Assembly: GCA_002688965.1 (NCBI GenBank)
Contig: NZEE01000012.1
Coordinates: 20,173 to 41,103, forward strand
Origin: an archaeon
Lineage (GTDB): Archaea; Aenigmatarchaeota; Aenigmatarchaeia; GW2011-AR5; GCA-2688965
Length of the DNA: 20,931 bases
Direction of reading: 5' to 3'
How positions within the stretch are numbered: the stretch's first letter is position 1; each line of letters starts with the position of its first letter. Shown here piece after piece: positions 1 through 7,757 of the stretch. The notes under the pieces are model-generated. The model did no database searches, was not told the origin of the DNA, and was given only the letters and a program-made list of their open reading frames with translations. Both the position numbers and the translations under genes were made by a program.

Positions 1-308
1 GCAGTTCCTTTAAACTCATCACCATAACTTCCAAACGATGTTGTATCTACTGTGAATGCATCATAAGCATCTAGTTTCTCTTTTGTTATATCAGATACCA
101 AAAGCATGTATCTATCAGAAGAAACAACCAAATCATTATCGCCATAAGCTACTTCATCAGAAAGTAAAGCAACTGTCAAATCATCAAATATACCAACATA
201 GTTATTTCCAGTTACTACGTCACCAGCCATATCCAATGAAATACTACTTGTAATTAAACCAGCATAAGCAACTGACGATAACAACAAAAACACAATAATC
301 CATTTCAA
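1..308 (-). CDS. Secreted or signal-peptide-bearing protein of unknown function, 3' end cut by window edge
   Basis: Open reading frame of 102 codons running off the low-coordinate edge without a stop. I chose a TTG start at 308-306: it follows GGAGG (320-316) at a spacing like that of the neighbouring genes, and the nearest ATG is out of frame and stops quickly. The first 15 residues form a textbook signal peptide (Lys-Trp, a hydrophobic core, then Val-Ala-Tyr-Ala before Gly), so the protein is probably exported by Sec. The visible mature part is acidic and mixed, with no motif I recognise. It starts 2 nt after the stop of the pilin-like gene, and is therefore the last visible member of the eS26/pilus ATPase operon. 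It could be a pilus-associated or substrate protein; that is inference from position only. Confidence 0.75.
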   Translation of the reverse strand, partial: MKWIIVFLLLSSVAYAGLITSSISLDMAGDVVTGNNYVGIFDDLTVALLSDEVAYGDNDLVVSSDRYMLLVSDITKEKLDAYDAFTVDTTSFGSYGDEFKGT

Positions 309-310
309 TA

Positions 311-985
311 TTATTCCTCCACTCTAATTTCAATAAAATCATTTCCACCAGATAAACTAAAATAAACATCAACCGATTCAGTATGTAAATGAACAGTACT
401 ACTCACAGAAATTGGATGATTAAGAAGTTCAGTATAACCAACATCATCAAGCACATCAACCCCATCTACATCTATATTCAAAATAGGAACAACTGTCACA
501 TTAGTTTGCTTATTTTTTATCAAAGCAATAACATCTGTAATTGCCTCAAAAGAATCTGGAGAACCTATCTCATTAAAAGCAATTAATAAAGCGTCATTTT
601 CAAGAATCAATTCATTTTCCTCATCACTATCAACGTTTAGAAGATAAGTGGGTGTTGGTGGACCACTTCTAATAAAAACTTTATTTTCTTTTTTAGTTAT
701 AGATTCGCTAAATGATGACTTGTCAGAAGAAAATCTAATAATTCCTTCAGAACTATCAGCAACAAAATATCCCCCAGTATCACTGTAAGTAAAATGTCTA
801 CTTCCATTTATGTCAAGTGAAATGTCATTTATAATATCTTGCAAAGAAATCATTGAATTCTTCGCATTTGCATAAGAATAATAATTTCCAGTTTGTGCAA
901 TACTGCCTAAAACATTTGTCGATATCACAGCACCTGATATGATTACTATCAAGCCAATTATAACAGCAGTAAATACTGGATTCAT
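311..985 (-). CDS. Pilin-like protein with N-terminal membrane helix and extracytoplasmic domain
   Basis: About 224 residues. The N-terminus is a hydrophobic helix (residues about 3-24) beginning Asn-Pro-Val and rich in Ile/Val, ending near Val-Leu-Gly. This resembles the conserved N-terminal helix of archaeal pilins (the Ser-Pro-Val-type segment), but the charged class III leader is almost absent. The rest is polar and probably beta-rich, with short sequons. The start is chosen at ATG 985, which has AGGTGA 5 nt upstream. A GTG at 994 would overlap the previous gene by 4 nt and add Met-Arg-Phe, giving a minimal basic leader, but it has no SD. The gene follows an ATPase and two GspF-like proteins in one operon, so it is the best candidate in view for a pilin-like subunit or an anchored minor component. 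A simple N-anchored surface protein is the alternative. Confidence 0.75.
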   Translation of the reverse strand: MNPVFTAVIIGLIVIISGAVISTNVLGSIAQTGNYYSYANAKNSMISLQDIINDISLDINGSRHFTYSDTGGYFVADSSEGIIRFSSDKSSFSESITKKENKVFIRSGPPTPTYLLNVDSDEENELILENDALLIAFNEIGSPDSFEAITDVIALIKNKQTNVTVVPILNIDVDGVDVLDDVGYTELLNHPISVSSTVHLHTESVDVYFSLSGGNDFIEIRVEE

Positions 986-990
986 AAACC

Positions 991-1437
991 TCACCTATCT
1001 TTCACAGCATCTTTGATAACCAAACCATCATCGTTTCGTATCAATAGATCTATCTTATCATACTGGGAAACACTAGCAACAAAATTATGAGCGTAAAAAA
1101 ATACTTCAGTATAAAGAGGTTCAACAATAAAATTTATAGCAGTTGAGAAAAATCCTTGAATTCTTAATTCAGGCATCTTATCGACAAGTTTTTGTGTATC
1201 CGAAGAAACAACTAGAGAAATCATTTCATCATCAGTTATTGATATCACATTACTTTCAGCAGTACTTGAGCCAGATTTACTTGCTAAAGCAAAAAACGAG
1301 TCACCATCAGATAAAGTTGCATAATTGTCTCCTGCATGTTCAGTCCATTCACCAGGAATCTCAAGAGATATCTCTACTTCAGCATGAGCAATTCCAACAG
1401 TAAATATAATCAAAAAAAATATAATCAATTTCTTCAT
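991..1437 (-). CDS. Small exported protein of unknown function in the pilus-type operon
   Basis: The product is 148 residues. Residues 1-19 form a signal peptide (Met-Lys-Lys, a run of Ile/Phe/Leu, then Ala-His-Ala before Glu), typical of signal peptidase I export. The mature part is about 129 residues, acidic, with a stretch resembling beta strands and a moderately hydrophobic segment near residues 100-125. I recognise no domain. The ATG is preceded by TAGGTG, in which TAG is the stop codon of the upstream GspF-like gene. Its own TGA stop lies inside the AGGTGA SD of the pilin-like gene. These two junctions suggest strict co-translation with the secretion/pilus machinery. A periplasm-like or surface accessory role is likely but inferred. 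Confidence 0.8.
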   Translation of the reverse strand: MKKLIIFFLIIFTVGIAHAEVEISLEIPGEWTEHAGDNYATLSDGDSFFALASKSGSSTAESNVISITDDEMISLVVSSDTQKLVDKMPELRIQGFFSTAINFIVEPLYTEVFFYAHNFVASVSQYDKIDLLIRNDDGLVIKDAVKDR

Positions 1438-1445
1438 TCAAACAC

Positions 1446-2321
1446 CTACAAAACAAATAATGCAAAGCTCGCATAACCTATGGTTGCAAGAACAATACTA
1501 TGTTTAGCTCCTGCAATAAAACTTGCTTCAGACATCTTTCCAATCGCAAGACCTGCAAAAATTCCTTCTATAACTATAAGATGTAAAAAGAGGGTATTGA
1601 AATTCGTTCCTGCAACATCACCAGAACTAAGATTAATAGCAGGAAATAGGAAATTTGACATTACTACCATTATTCCAAGGAAAATAAAATATATGAAGTA
1701 TCCATTAACCATCTGCGAATATATTGTAGAAGACCTTTCTTTCTTAATTTTCTCAATACTCTCAACTGATTTAGAAACCGTTTCAAGCACTTGACCTATC
1801 TCACCACCAGATGAATGCGTTTCTATTACAGTTTTAATAATTTTACTCAAAACAGGGGATTTTACTTTATCAACAAAATCTTGTAAAACTTTTTCAAAAG
1901 AAATTCCCCAATCTATTTTTGCTGAAATATCTTTTACATGGGAAGTAAGAACGCCATAGTCATTATTAGTAGTTTCTCGTATAGCCTGAGGAAGACTCAT
2001 TCCTACTTTTATATTACTATTAATATCTCTAAGAAAAACAGGAAATACTTCCTCAATTCTCTTATTACTTGAATGGCTTTTGTAACTAACAGAAACTGGA
2101 ATACCAAACGCGATTAAACCAGCAACAAGATTAATCACTGCAAATATTTGATTATTAGTAATCAAAGCAACATTAAGGACTACTATTATTACAGCAGTAG
2201 ATACACTAAGCATTGTCACGTCTCTAACATTAGAAAAATCAATGACTTTCTTTTTCTTCAAAAACTTTTTCTTCTTAGCCTTAACTTTACTGGCCTTTTC
2301 TTCTTTTTTAAATAATTTCAT
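1446..2321 (-). CDS. Type II secretion/pilus system F-domain membrane protein (TadB/FlaJ-like), second of two
   Basis: The product is 291 residues and belongs to the GspF/TadB/FlaJ family of inner platform proteins. In related machines these sit in the cytoplasmic membrane and couple the ATPase to pilin insertion. Visible: a very Lys-rich N-terminus (residues 1-27), two membrane helices (about 35-80), a cytoplasmic helical GspF domain (about 90-205, with the characteristic Gly-X-Ser-Leu-Pro-Gln-Ala-Ile turn and a His-Ser-Ser-Gly-Gly-Glu-Ile-Gly loop), then about three C-terminal helices. The ATG has TAGGTGA 4 nt upstream, and that TAG ends the preceding gene, a second F-domain protein. Known archaeal FlaJ proteins usually carry two F domains in one chain of roughly twice this size. 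Here they are two separate genes, as in Tad systems. Confidence 0.88.
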   Translation of the reverse strand: MKLFKKEEKASKVKAKKKKFLKKKKVIDFSNVRDVTMLSVSTAVIIVVLNVALITNNQIFAVINLVAGLIAFGIPVSVSYKSHSSNKRIEEVFPVFLRDINSNIKVGMSLPQAIRETTNNDYGVLTSHVKDISAKIDWGISFEKVLQDFVDKVKSPVLSKIIKTVIETHSSGGEIGQVLETVSKSVESIEKIKKERSSTIYSQMVNGYFIYFIFLGIMVVMSNFLFPAINLSSGDVAGTNFNTLFLHLIVIEGIFAGLAIGKMSEASFIAGAKHSIVLATIGYASFALFVL

Positions 2322-2329
2322 AATTTCAC

Positions 2330-3202
2330 CTACATTTCAGGTTGTGTTGCATGTACAAATACCAAAAATACTACATTCAACAATGGTAATACTGCATAAA
2401 CTCCTATTTCCATAAGAGATTTTATTCCAAAATCACCTATCTGCCCCCCAACCATAGACATTACAGATAGTATAGCAATGAAAAACAAAGGTGCTACAAT
2501 TAACACAGCAATGTAAATATCAGCATAATTAGATAGTAAAGTAAGATATTTTTCTCTTCTAATTTTATATTCAAACAAAGAATCTTCAGCTGTTTTATTA
2601 ATAAAAGCCTTAAGATCTCCACCGCCCTTTATCTCACTTATTAATCCAAAAAGAAACTCTGCAAATTTTTTATTAGGTGTCCTTTCAGCAACTTCGCGAA
2701 CAGCAGTAGTCATATCCATTCCAAGAATTTTAATATTTCTAAAAATATATCCTGCTTCTTTTGATATTAATCCATATTCTTTATTTTTTGAAAGAAATTC
2801 AAACATTGCACTTGGCTTAGCTCCAGATGAAACAACCGCAGCCATATGATTTATCGCAAAAGGCATATTTGCCTCTATATTTCCTGAACCTTGTCTTATG
2901 ATAATCGATGGATAATAAAATCCTATTAGAAAAGCTGCAATTCCTGAAAACAATGGAACCATAATAAGTAATAATATAGTAATGAATATGTCAAAACTAA
3001 ACAAATAAATCATGGAAATCATTGATGCCAATAAAGCAATGAGAACTAATACAGAAAGAAAAATAACCTTTCCAAGATAAACATCATAAACTAATTCTAA
3101 ATTACTTCTCAATATAGTTTTCTTAAGTTTTTTGGAATAATCTGGAAAAGATTGTTCAAAATATTTAACCCCAAATCCTGAGAAAACTTTCTTTTTTGCC
3201 AT
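2330..3202 (-). CDS. Type II secretion/pilus system F-domain membrane protein (TadC/FlaJ-like), first of two
   Basis: The product is 290 residues. The N-terminal 40 residues are basic and amphipathic. Two closely spaced membrane helices (about 45-95) follow, then a cytoplasmic GspF-type helical domain (about 105-225) with Ser-Ser-Gly-Ala-Lys-Pro and Lys-Gly-Gly-Gly-Asp-Leu turns typical of the family, then two C-terminal helices ending Gln-Pro-Glu-Met. In secretion ATPase systems such proteins form the membrane platform rotated or moved by the hexameric ATPase encoded just upstream. The gene starts 16 nt after the ATPase stop, with a weak SD-like GGATGTG. Its stop TAG is part of the SD of the next F-domain gene. 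Assignment to the Tad-like rather than the archaellum branch rests on the split into two single-domain proteins. Confidence 0.88.
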   Translation of the reverse strand: MAKKKVFSGFGVKYFEQSFPDYSKKLKKTILRSNLELVYDVYLGKVIFLSVLVLIALLASMISMIYLFSFDIFITILLLIMVPLFSGIAAFLIGFYYPSIIIRQGSGNIEANMPFAINHMAAVVSSGAKPSAMFEFLSKNKEYGLISKEAGYIFRNIKILGMDMTTAVREVAERTPNKKFAEFLFGLISEIKGGGDLKAFINKTAEDSLFEYKIRREKYLTLLSNYADIYIAVLIVAPLFFIAILSVMSMVGGQIGDFGIKSLMEIGVYAVLPLLNVVFLVFVHATQPEM

Positions 3203-3218
3203 GTCAACACATCCAAGA

Positions 3219-4892
3219 TTACTTTTTTATCAATAACATCATTTTTTTCTTGTTTTTTTCATATAATGATATATGTTCTGCAACTTCTTTCCAATCAAAA
3301 TCTTTCTCTGAAAGCCAGTGCAAAACTTTTTTTCTATCATTGATATCCTGAATTATATGACTAACAGAAAGTCCCTTCTCATCTGCAATTTTCTTAACTA
3401 CATATGAGCTACTTAATGAAGCAATGGAAAAATTATCTTTTGCAGCATTCCAATCAGACATCTGATGGGTTTTAGCTTCTCCAGATTCCCAGTCAACATC
3501 TACTATTTCCATCATTTCTTTTACTCTTCTAGCAGATTGTCCTTTCTCCTTTGCATGAGACATTATCAAAACAACATCAAGTGTATCAAGCAAACCAGGA
3601 GATAAATTAATTGGAGGGGTCTCTAATCTCTTAATAACGTCATTAACAGAACCAGCATGCATTGTACTATAAGCAGTATGTCCAGATGCCATTGCCTGGA
3701 ACATCACAGATGCTTCTTTACCACGAACTTCTCCCACAACAAGATATTCGGGATTCTGTCTAAATGATTCTTTAAGTAAATCAAACATAGAAACTTCTCC
3801 AGTTTTACCTGAAAAACTGCTTCTAGTAACACCTGGTACCCAGTTCTCATGTGGTAAGTTTATTTCACGAGTATCTTCAATACTCACAATCTTAGAATCT
3901 GAAGGAATAAACAAAGATAAAGTATTCAAAAATGTTGTTTTTCCTGTAGAAACAGGACCAGCAATCAACATACTTGTACCATTTTCAACAGCAAACCAGA
4001 GATAAGCAAGCATTTCAGCAGAAGATGTATTTAGACTCATCATATCAACTGGAGTAAATGGAGTTGATCTAAACTTTCTTATCGAAAAAGTAGGACCTTT
4101 TGTAGTTACATCTTCAGCAAGAGATATTTGTATTCTGCTACCATCTGGCAGAGTACCATCCATTAAAGGAGAGGCATAACTTATGTATCTATCAGACTTT
4201 TCAGCAAGTTTAATAACAAAATTCTTCAACTGATCCATGTCATTATAAACTATATTTGTTTTTATTGAACCAAGTTTCTGATGAATAACATAAACTGGAG
4301 TACCAACACCATCACATGAAATATCTTCAATATAAGGATCTTGCATTAAAGGCTCTATTTCATTAACACCAGAAAAATCTCTATATATGAAATACATTAT
4401 TTTCAGAAATTGTTTAGAACTAACATTCATTCCATAGTCATTTATCAATTTTTTTGCGCGTTCTTCTAAAAATCGTATTACTTCAGTCCGTTTACTCAAA
4501 GATTTGGGACTAACATTAATTGTTTGAATTAATCCCTCAGTAATCTTACTAAAAAGTTCTTTTTCTTTATCATCAAGTATAGGTTCAACAATTGTATAAG
4601 TAAATTCATTGTCTTTCCATTTTATAGATGCATACGCATAAGGACGTATCAAAGCATATCTTATCCCTTTTTTCATCAATACTTCTTCAGAAGGAAAATT
4701 AACAACTCTTTTTTCATCAATAACATGAAAAATATTGTCTTTAGTAGGTTTTTCAGTTTTCTTAACTACATGTTTATTCTTATGACTATTCTTATGTTTA
4801 TTCTTATGACTGGATTTTTTCGCTTTTTTCTTAGAATCTTTGCGAGGCCTTTTTTTTGAAAAAATCCTATGGAGATTCATAAAATAACCCAT
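3219..4892 (-). CDS. Type II/IV secretion (pilus assembly) ATPase, FlaI/TadA/VirB11-like
   Basis: The product is 557 residues. These hexameric cytoplasmic ATPases power assembly of archaeal pili or archaella through a FlaJ/TadB-type platform. Motifs: Walker A Gly-Pro-Val-Ser-Thr-Gly-Lys-Thr at about 312-319, Asp box Ile-Glu-Asp-Thr-Arg-Glu at about 338-343, Walker B Leu-Val-Val-Gly-Glu-Val-Arg-Gly at about 384-391, His box from His405 to His412. An N-terminal domain (about 55-290) precedes the RecA-like core. The first 50 residues are an extremely Lys/His/Ser-rich tail with a repeated His-Lys-Asn-Lys/Ser pattern, unusual for the family. The start at ATG 4892 follows AGGTAA, whose TAA is the stop of eS26 only 3 nt away. 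A second ATG at 4880 is possible. Two F-domain genes follow. Exact substrate (pilus, archaellum, secretion) is not decidable from the sequence. Confidence 0.93.
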   Translation of the reverse strand: MGYFMNLHRIFSKKRPRKDSKKKAKKSSHKNKHKNSHKNKHVVKKTEKPTKDNIFHVIDEKRVVNFPSEEVLMKKGIRYALIRPYAYASIKWKDNEFTYTIVEPILDDKEKELFSKITEGLIQTINVSPKSLSKRTEVIRFLEERAKKLINDYGMNVSSKQFLKIMYFIYRDFSGVNEIEPLMQDPYIEDISCDGVGTPVYVIHQKLGSIKTNIVYNDMDQLKNFVIKLAEKSDRYISYASPLMDGTLPDGSRIQISLAEDVTTKGPTFSIRKFRSTPFTPVDMMSLNTSSAEMLAYLWFAVENGTSMLIAGPVSTGKTTFLNTLSLFIPSDSKIVSIEDTREINLPHENWVPGVTRSSFSGKTGEVSMFDLLKESFRQNPEYLVVGEVRGKEASVMFQAMASGHTAYSTMHAGSVNDVIKRLETPPINLSPGLLDTLDVVLIMSHAKEKGQSARRVKEMMEIVDVDWESGEAKTHQMSDWNAAKDNFSIASLSSSYVVKKIADEKGLSVSHIIQDINDRKKVLHWLSEKDFDWKEVAEHISLYEKNKKKMMLLIKK

Positions 4893-4895
4893 TAT

Positions 4896-5192
4896 TTACC
4901 TATTGCTAGTGCTAGTTCTACTTTTTCTACTTCTTCCAATTTGTACAATTCCTCTATGACGTGCACAACTAGGACAAGCATAAGATTTACGACTAAACAT
5001 ACCAACACGACGCATATCTATCTGTTTTCTAAGTACAGGATCGCCTATATTGAACCGTTTCATGACAGAAAAACTCTTCCATTTAGGAACTTTTCTACCA
5101 CAAAAGCTGCATATAACAGAAGATTCGCTTCCTTTGCTCTTAGTATGCTTATATTTTCGTTTATAAGGTGCTGAAATATAATTCACCTCCAT
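4896..5192 (-). CDS. rps26e: Small-subunit ribosomal protein eS26
   Basis: The product is 98 residues, or 93 if translation begins at codon 6. It carries the eS26 signature: Cys-Ser-Phe-Cys-Gly-Arg-Lys-Val-Pro near residue 28, and Tyr-Ala-Cys-Pro-Ser-Cys-Ala-X-His near residue 71, followed by Arg-Ser-Arg. The four Cys (28, 31, 73, 76) would bind zinc. eS26 sits at the mRNA exit channel of the 30S/40S subunit. The protein is strongly basic with an Arg/Ser tail. ATG 5192 overlaps a perfect GGAGGTGA, so the real start may be ATT at 5177, five nt after that SD; it would also put the first Cys at position 23, as I recall for eukaryotic eS26. The gene heads a tight operon with a pilus-type ATPase 3 nt downstream. 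A TATA box and an inverted repeat lie upstream. Confidence 0.88.
   Translation of the reverse strand: MEVNYISAPYKRKYKHTKSKGSESSVICSFCGRKVPKWKSFSVMKRFNIGDPVLRKQIDMRRVGMFSRKSYACPSCARHRGIVQIGRSRKSRTSTSNR
5183..5190 (-). promoter_or_regulatory. Perfect Shine-Dalgarno GGAGGTGA overlapping the apparent ATG of eS26
   Basis: The minus strand reads GGAGGTGA at 5190-5183. Its first G is the last base of the annotated ATG, so it cannot serve that ATG. Counting 5 nt downstream, the spacing seen at the DUF58, vWA and pilin-like genes here, leads to an in-frame ATT at 5177-5175. No ATG, GTG or TTG lies nearby in frame downstream. Confidence 0.65.
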
Positions 5193-5200
5193 TGATTAGT

Positions 5201-5215
5201 ATCACATCTAGTGAT
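5201..5215. promoter_or_regulatory. Inverted repeat ATCAC-N5-GTGAT near the predicted eS26 transcription start
   Basis: The plus strand reads ATCACATCTAGTGAT: 5-bp arms around a 5-nt centre. It lies between the TATA-like element at 5234-5245 and the SD at 5183-5190, about where transcription should begin. It could be an operator or a small 5'-UTR hairpin. Short arms make chance a real possibility. Confidence 0.35.
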
Positions 5216-5233
5216 TCTACCAAATTCATAATA

Positions 5234-5245
5234 GTATATTTTAAA
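5234..5245 (-). promoter_or_regulatory. TATA-like promoter element for the eS26/pilus operon
   Basis: The minus strand reads TTTAAAATATAC, in a 69-nt gap after the beta-helix gene. At the usual archaeal distance the transcript would begin near 5213, about 20 nt before the apparent ATG. A second TATATATA-like stretch at 5252-5260 is an alternative. Confidence 0.45.
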
Positions 5246-5261
5246 AAGAGCTATATATAAC

Positions 5262-7757
5262 TCATTTTCGTTTATGTTCATAATGATATTTATACGGTTT
5301 AAACAACCTTTTTGGCTGTTTTACCTTAGGTTTCTTTCTTGGCTTAGTTACTTTGATTTTACCCTTCTTTTTCAGAACATGTAAGGCTGTTTTCACCAAC
5401 ATATACATAACAATCAATAAAATTACCAAAAATAGAACCCAATTATCTGACACTTTAAGTCCTAAGAATAGTCGTTCACTGATAATTCCAGTTGACTCAG
5501 GATGACCAAATTTCAATATATCAAAATCCTTTTCTGTAATCACGCCAGTAGCACTAATAGTTAACAATCTATATGCTTTATTGAAATCTTCTTTTTCAAA
5601 TTCCTTTATCCATCTACATACAGTTGCATTACCACAATTAGCAATCCCAACTTCTTCATCATCAAGTAAAAGTATCATTTTATCTACACCGTCATCGTCA
5701 ACCGATTTCATATCAGCTAAAGTCTGAGTATCACTAGATTCAGCAACTATAACAGCTGATTTAGGTTGTTCTGTAAATATTTCAGCAATAGGTTCAGAAA
5801 TCATCTCATATAATTCATCCCAAGAAATCATCTCAGCTGGATCCAGTTCCACATCATCTGAATCAATGGTTGTTATATCAGGTATAGTTGTTTCTTCTGA
5901 AACAGTGGTTTCTGTCGTAGTTTCAGTAGTCTCAGTAGTTTCTGTAGTTGTTCCTGTATTTCCACCACCACTACCAAATATTTCTGTAGTAGTAGTTGAT
6001 GCAACAGTTGTAGTTGTAATCATAGTCAAATTCATATCCAACCATAAATTATCACTCATATTCACAGAATCTGAATCTGTTGAATATCCTGTCAAAGTTG
6101 CGGTAACAGTATGATTTGTGGCATACGCCCTGGTTCCAGCAATATTCCTATACTCAATAATTTTTTGCGTAGTTACCAAACCTGTAGAAGCAGTTAAAGC
6201 AGAAAATGATTGATCATCAGTATTATTCCACGCAGTTACATTTGAATCTTGCAGAGGTTCACTTGTAGTTCCATTAGTAACATTTACATCTAAATACCAT
6301 TTTCGTATTAATTCAGAACCAACTGATACGTTTTCCCAACTTGAATTATAAGTAACATTCAAGAAAGTGTTGTTAATAGAATTTGAAATTAAGAAAGTGT
6401 CATTCAAAGTTGTTCCAATTAAAACAATATCTTTGAAAAGAGTATGGTTAGAAGATTCTATATACACTCTTTCACGTGTTGAATTTATAGTTCCACCTAT
6501 TATCTTATTGTTTAAACTTGATGAAATTTGAATACCAGTAGTAGAAACACCAGAACCTAAAATAGTATTATTTGCGAAAGTATTTGAGCTTGAGGACACC
6601 CGAATACCTGGAGCAGAACCTCCAGTAGTTGTGATTGTATTCCCTATTACATTACTATTGTTTGAAGTTGGATAAAGATAGATTCCATCAGAACCAATAT
6701 CTGTAGTTGTAATTATATTATTTATTAAATTATTTGAGGTTGAATTAAGAATAATACCATAAGCAATAGCATTAGAAGTTGTAATTGTATTATTTGTTAA
6801 AGTATTTGAATATGAGGAAACCAAAACACCAAAACCTGAAAGCCCCGAAGTTGTGATTGTATTATGAGTTAAATTATTAGCAGTTGCATTTGGAAAAATA
6901 AGAATACCATTAGTAGTACTTTGAGAAGTTGTGATTGTGTTATTTATTACATTATTTGAATCCGATGAAATATATATACCATCACCACTTCCAGAAACTG
7001 TGATTGTGTTATTTACCACAGTACTCGAGTTTGAGGTAACTTGGATTCCATCACCCAATGAACCAGAAACTATGATTGTGTTATCTATTGCAACATTATC
7101 AAATCCTATACCAATTAAAAGACCATCAGCACCAGATCCAGAAACTATGACTGTGTTATTTATTGCGCTACTCGAACTTGAGGTAAGTCGAATTCCACTG
7201 GAAGGAGTCGTAACATTATTATTTGTTAAATTATTATTTGAACCTAAGCCAACCACAATACCTCTACCACCACTATCAGAACTAGTAATTATGTTTCCTG
7301 TTATATTACTGTTTACAACACCAACAACCCACAACCCGTCCCCAGTTCCATTTATTGTCATATTTGTTATAGTAATAGTATCAACAGTTCCAAGACTAAT
7401 CCCTGAATCATCAAAATTATAAATAAATCCGTTCTTTATAACTAAATTATCATACCCTGAAACAGAAATACCGTCTTCATTTCCTGAATCACTTCCAGAA
7501 ATATTAAATCCTGCAAAATCTAACACAACGCCATCAGATTGTATTTGTATACAAGTTCCAGTAGTATTAAACGATTGATTCAAAGTATAAGTTCCAGGTT
7601 CCACAATATCTCCACATTCAAAAATAGTTGTACCATTACTTACATTATATATCGCATATCCCGTAGGCACGCCAGGAGCTAAGAAACCAATTCCTACAGA
7701 TATAATTAATGCAAATACCAATACTATCACATATCGAGCATTATCTTGACTAATCAC
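5262..7757 (-). CDS. Membrane-anchored right-handed beta-helix surface protein with Thr-rich stalk and basic cytoplasmic tail
   Basis: About 831 residues. An N-terminal hydrophobic signal or anchor (about 8-30) is followed by the cap typical of NosD/PbH1-like proteins (a Cys-Gly ... Pro-Gly-Thr-Tyr motif and a second Cys), then about ten rungs of 22-26 residues with consensus Asn-Asn-Thr-Ile-Thr-Thr-Ser ... Gly-Ile ... Ser-Asn-Asn. These give dozens of Asn-X-Ser/Thr sequons. Then come a beta-rich domain, a Thr/Glu stalk (about 580-630), a membrane-proximal acidic domain with two Cys, a transmembrane helix (about 770-790) and a Lys/Arg/Pro/Tyr-rich tail of about 40 residues. This is an adhesin or carbohydrate-interacting architecture; enzymatic activity is not evident. 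GTG 7757 is preferred (GGAATGA then 5 nt); ATG 7766 and TTG 7781 have poor or absent SD. It overlaps the end of the small upstream gene by 8 nt, so the two are co-translated. Confidence 0.85.
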   Translation of the reverse strand: MISQDNARYVIVLVFALIISVGIGFLAPGVPTGYAIYNVSNGTTIFECGDIVEPGTYTLNQSFNTTGTCIQIQSDGVVLDFAGFNISGSDSGNEDGISVSGYDNLVIKNGFIYNFDDSGISLGTVDTITITNMTINGTGDGLWVVGVVNSNITGNIITSSDSGGRGIVVGLGSNNNLTNNNVTTPSSGIRLTSSSSSAINNTVIVSGSGADGLLIGIGFDNVAIDNTIIVSGSLGDGIQVTSNSSTVVNNTITVSGSGDGIYISSDSNNVINNTITTSQSTTNGILIFPNATANNLTHNTITTSGLSGFGVLVSSYSNTLTNNTITTSNAIAYGIILNSTSNNLINNIITTTDIGSDGIYLYPTSNNSNVIGNTITTTGGSAPGIRVSSSSNTFANNTILGSGVSTTGIQISSSLNNKIIGGTINSTRERVYIESSNHTLFKDIVLIGTTLNDTFLISNSINNTFLNVTYNSSWENVSVGSELIRKWYLDVNVTNGTTSEPLQDSNVTAWNNTDDQSFSALTASTGLVTTQKIIEYRNIAGTRAYATNHTVTATLTGYSTDSDSVNMSDNLWLDMNLTMITTTTVASTTTTEIFGSGGGNTGTTTETTETTETTTETTVSEETTIPDITTIDSDDVELDPAEMISWDELYEMISEPIAEIFTEQPKSAVIVAESSDTQTLADMKSVDDDGVDKMILLLDDEEVGIANCGNATVCRWIKEFEKEDFNKAYRLLTISATGVITEKDFDILKFGHPESTGIISERLFLGLKVSDNWVLFLVILLIVMYMLVKTALHVLKKKGKIKVTKPRKKPKVKQPKRLFKPYKYHYEHKRK
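6425..7250 (-). repeat. Tandem beta-helix rungs (PbH1-like repeats) within the surface protein
   Basis: About ten imperfect repeats of 66-78 bp, each encoding one beta-helix coil with an Asn-Asn-Thr-Ile start, a Gly-Ile turn and a Ser-rich end. The DNA copies share short stretches such as GTGATTGTGTTATT on the plus strand but have diverged, which points to old rather than recent expansion. Confidence 0.8.

Noticed and set aside
56..1794. Plus-strand open frames opposite the pilus-type operon
   Set aside because: They lie wholly antisense to well-supported genes, have biased low-complexity compositions and lack SD or promoter signals.
6425..7250. Regularly spaced similar segments resembling a CRISPR array
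   Set aside because: The period varies (66-78 bp), copies are diverged, and they translate in frame as beta-helix rungs.
5866..7422. Plus-strand Val/Pro-rich frames opposite the beta-helix gene
   Set aside because: They are mirror images of the Thr-rich stalk and rung repeats and have no independent coding signals.
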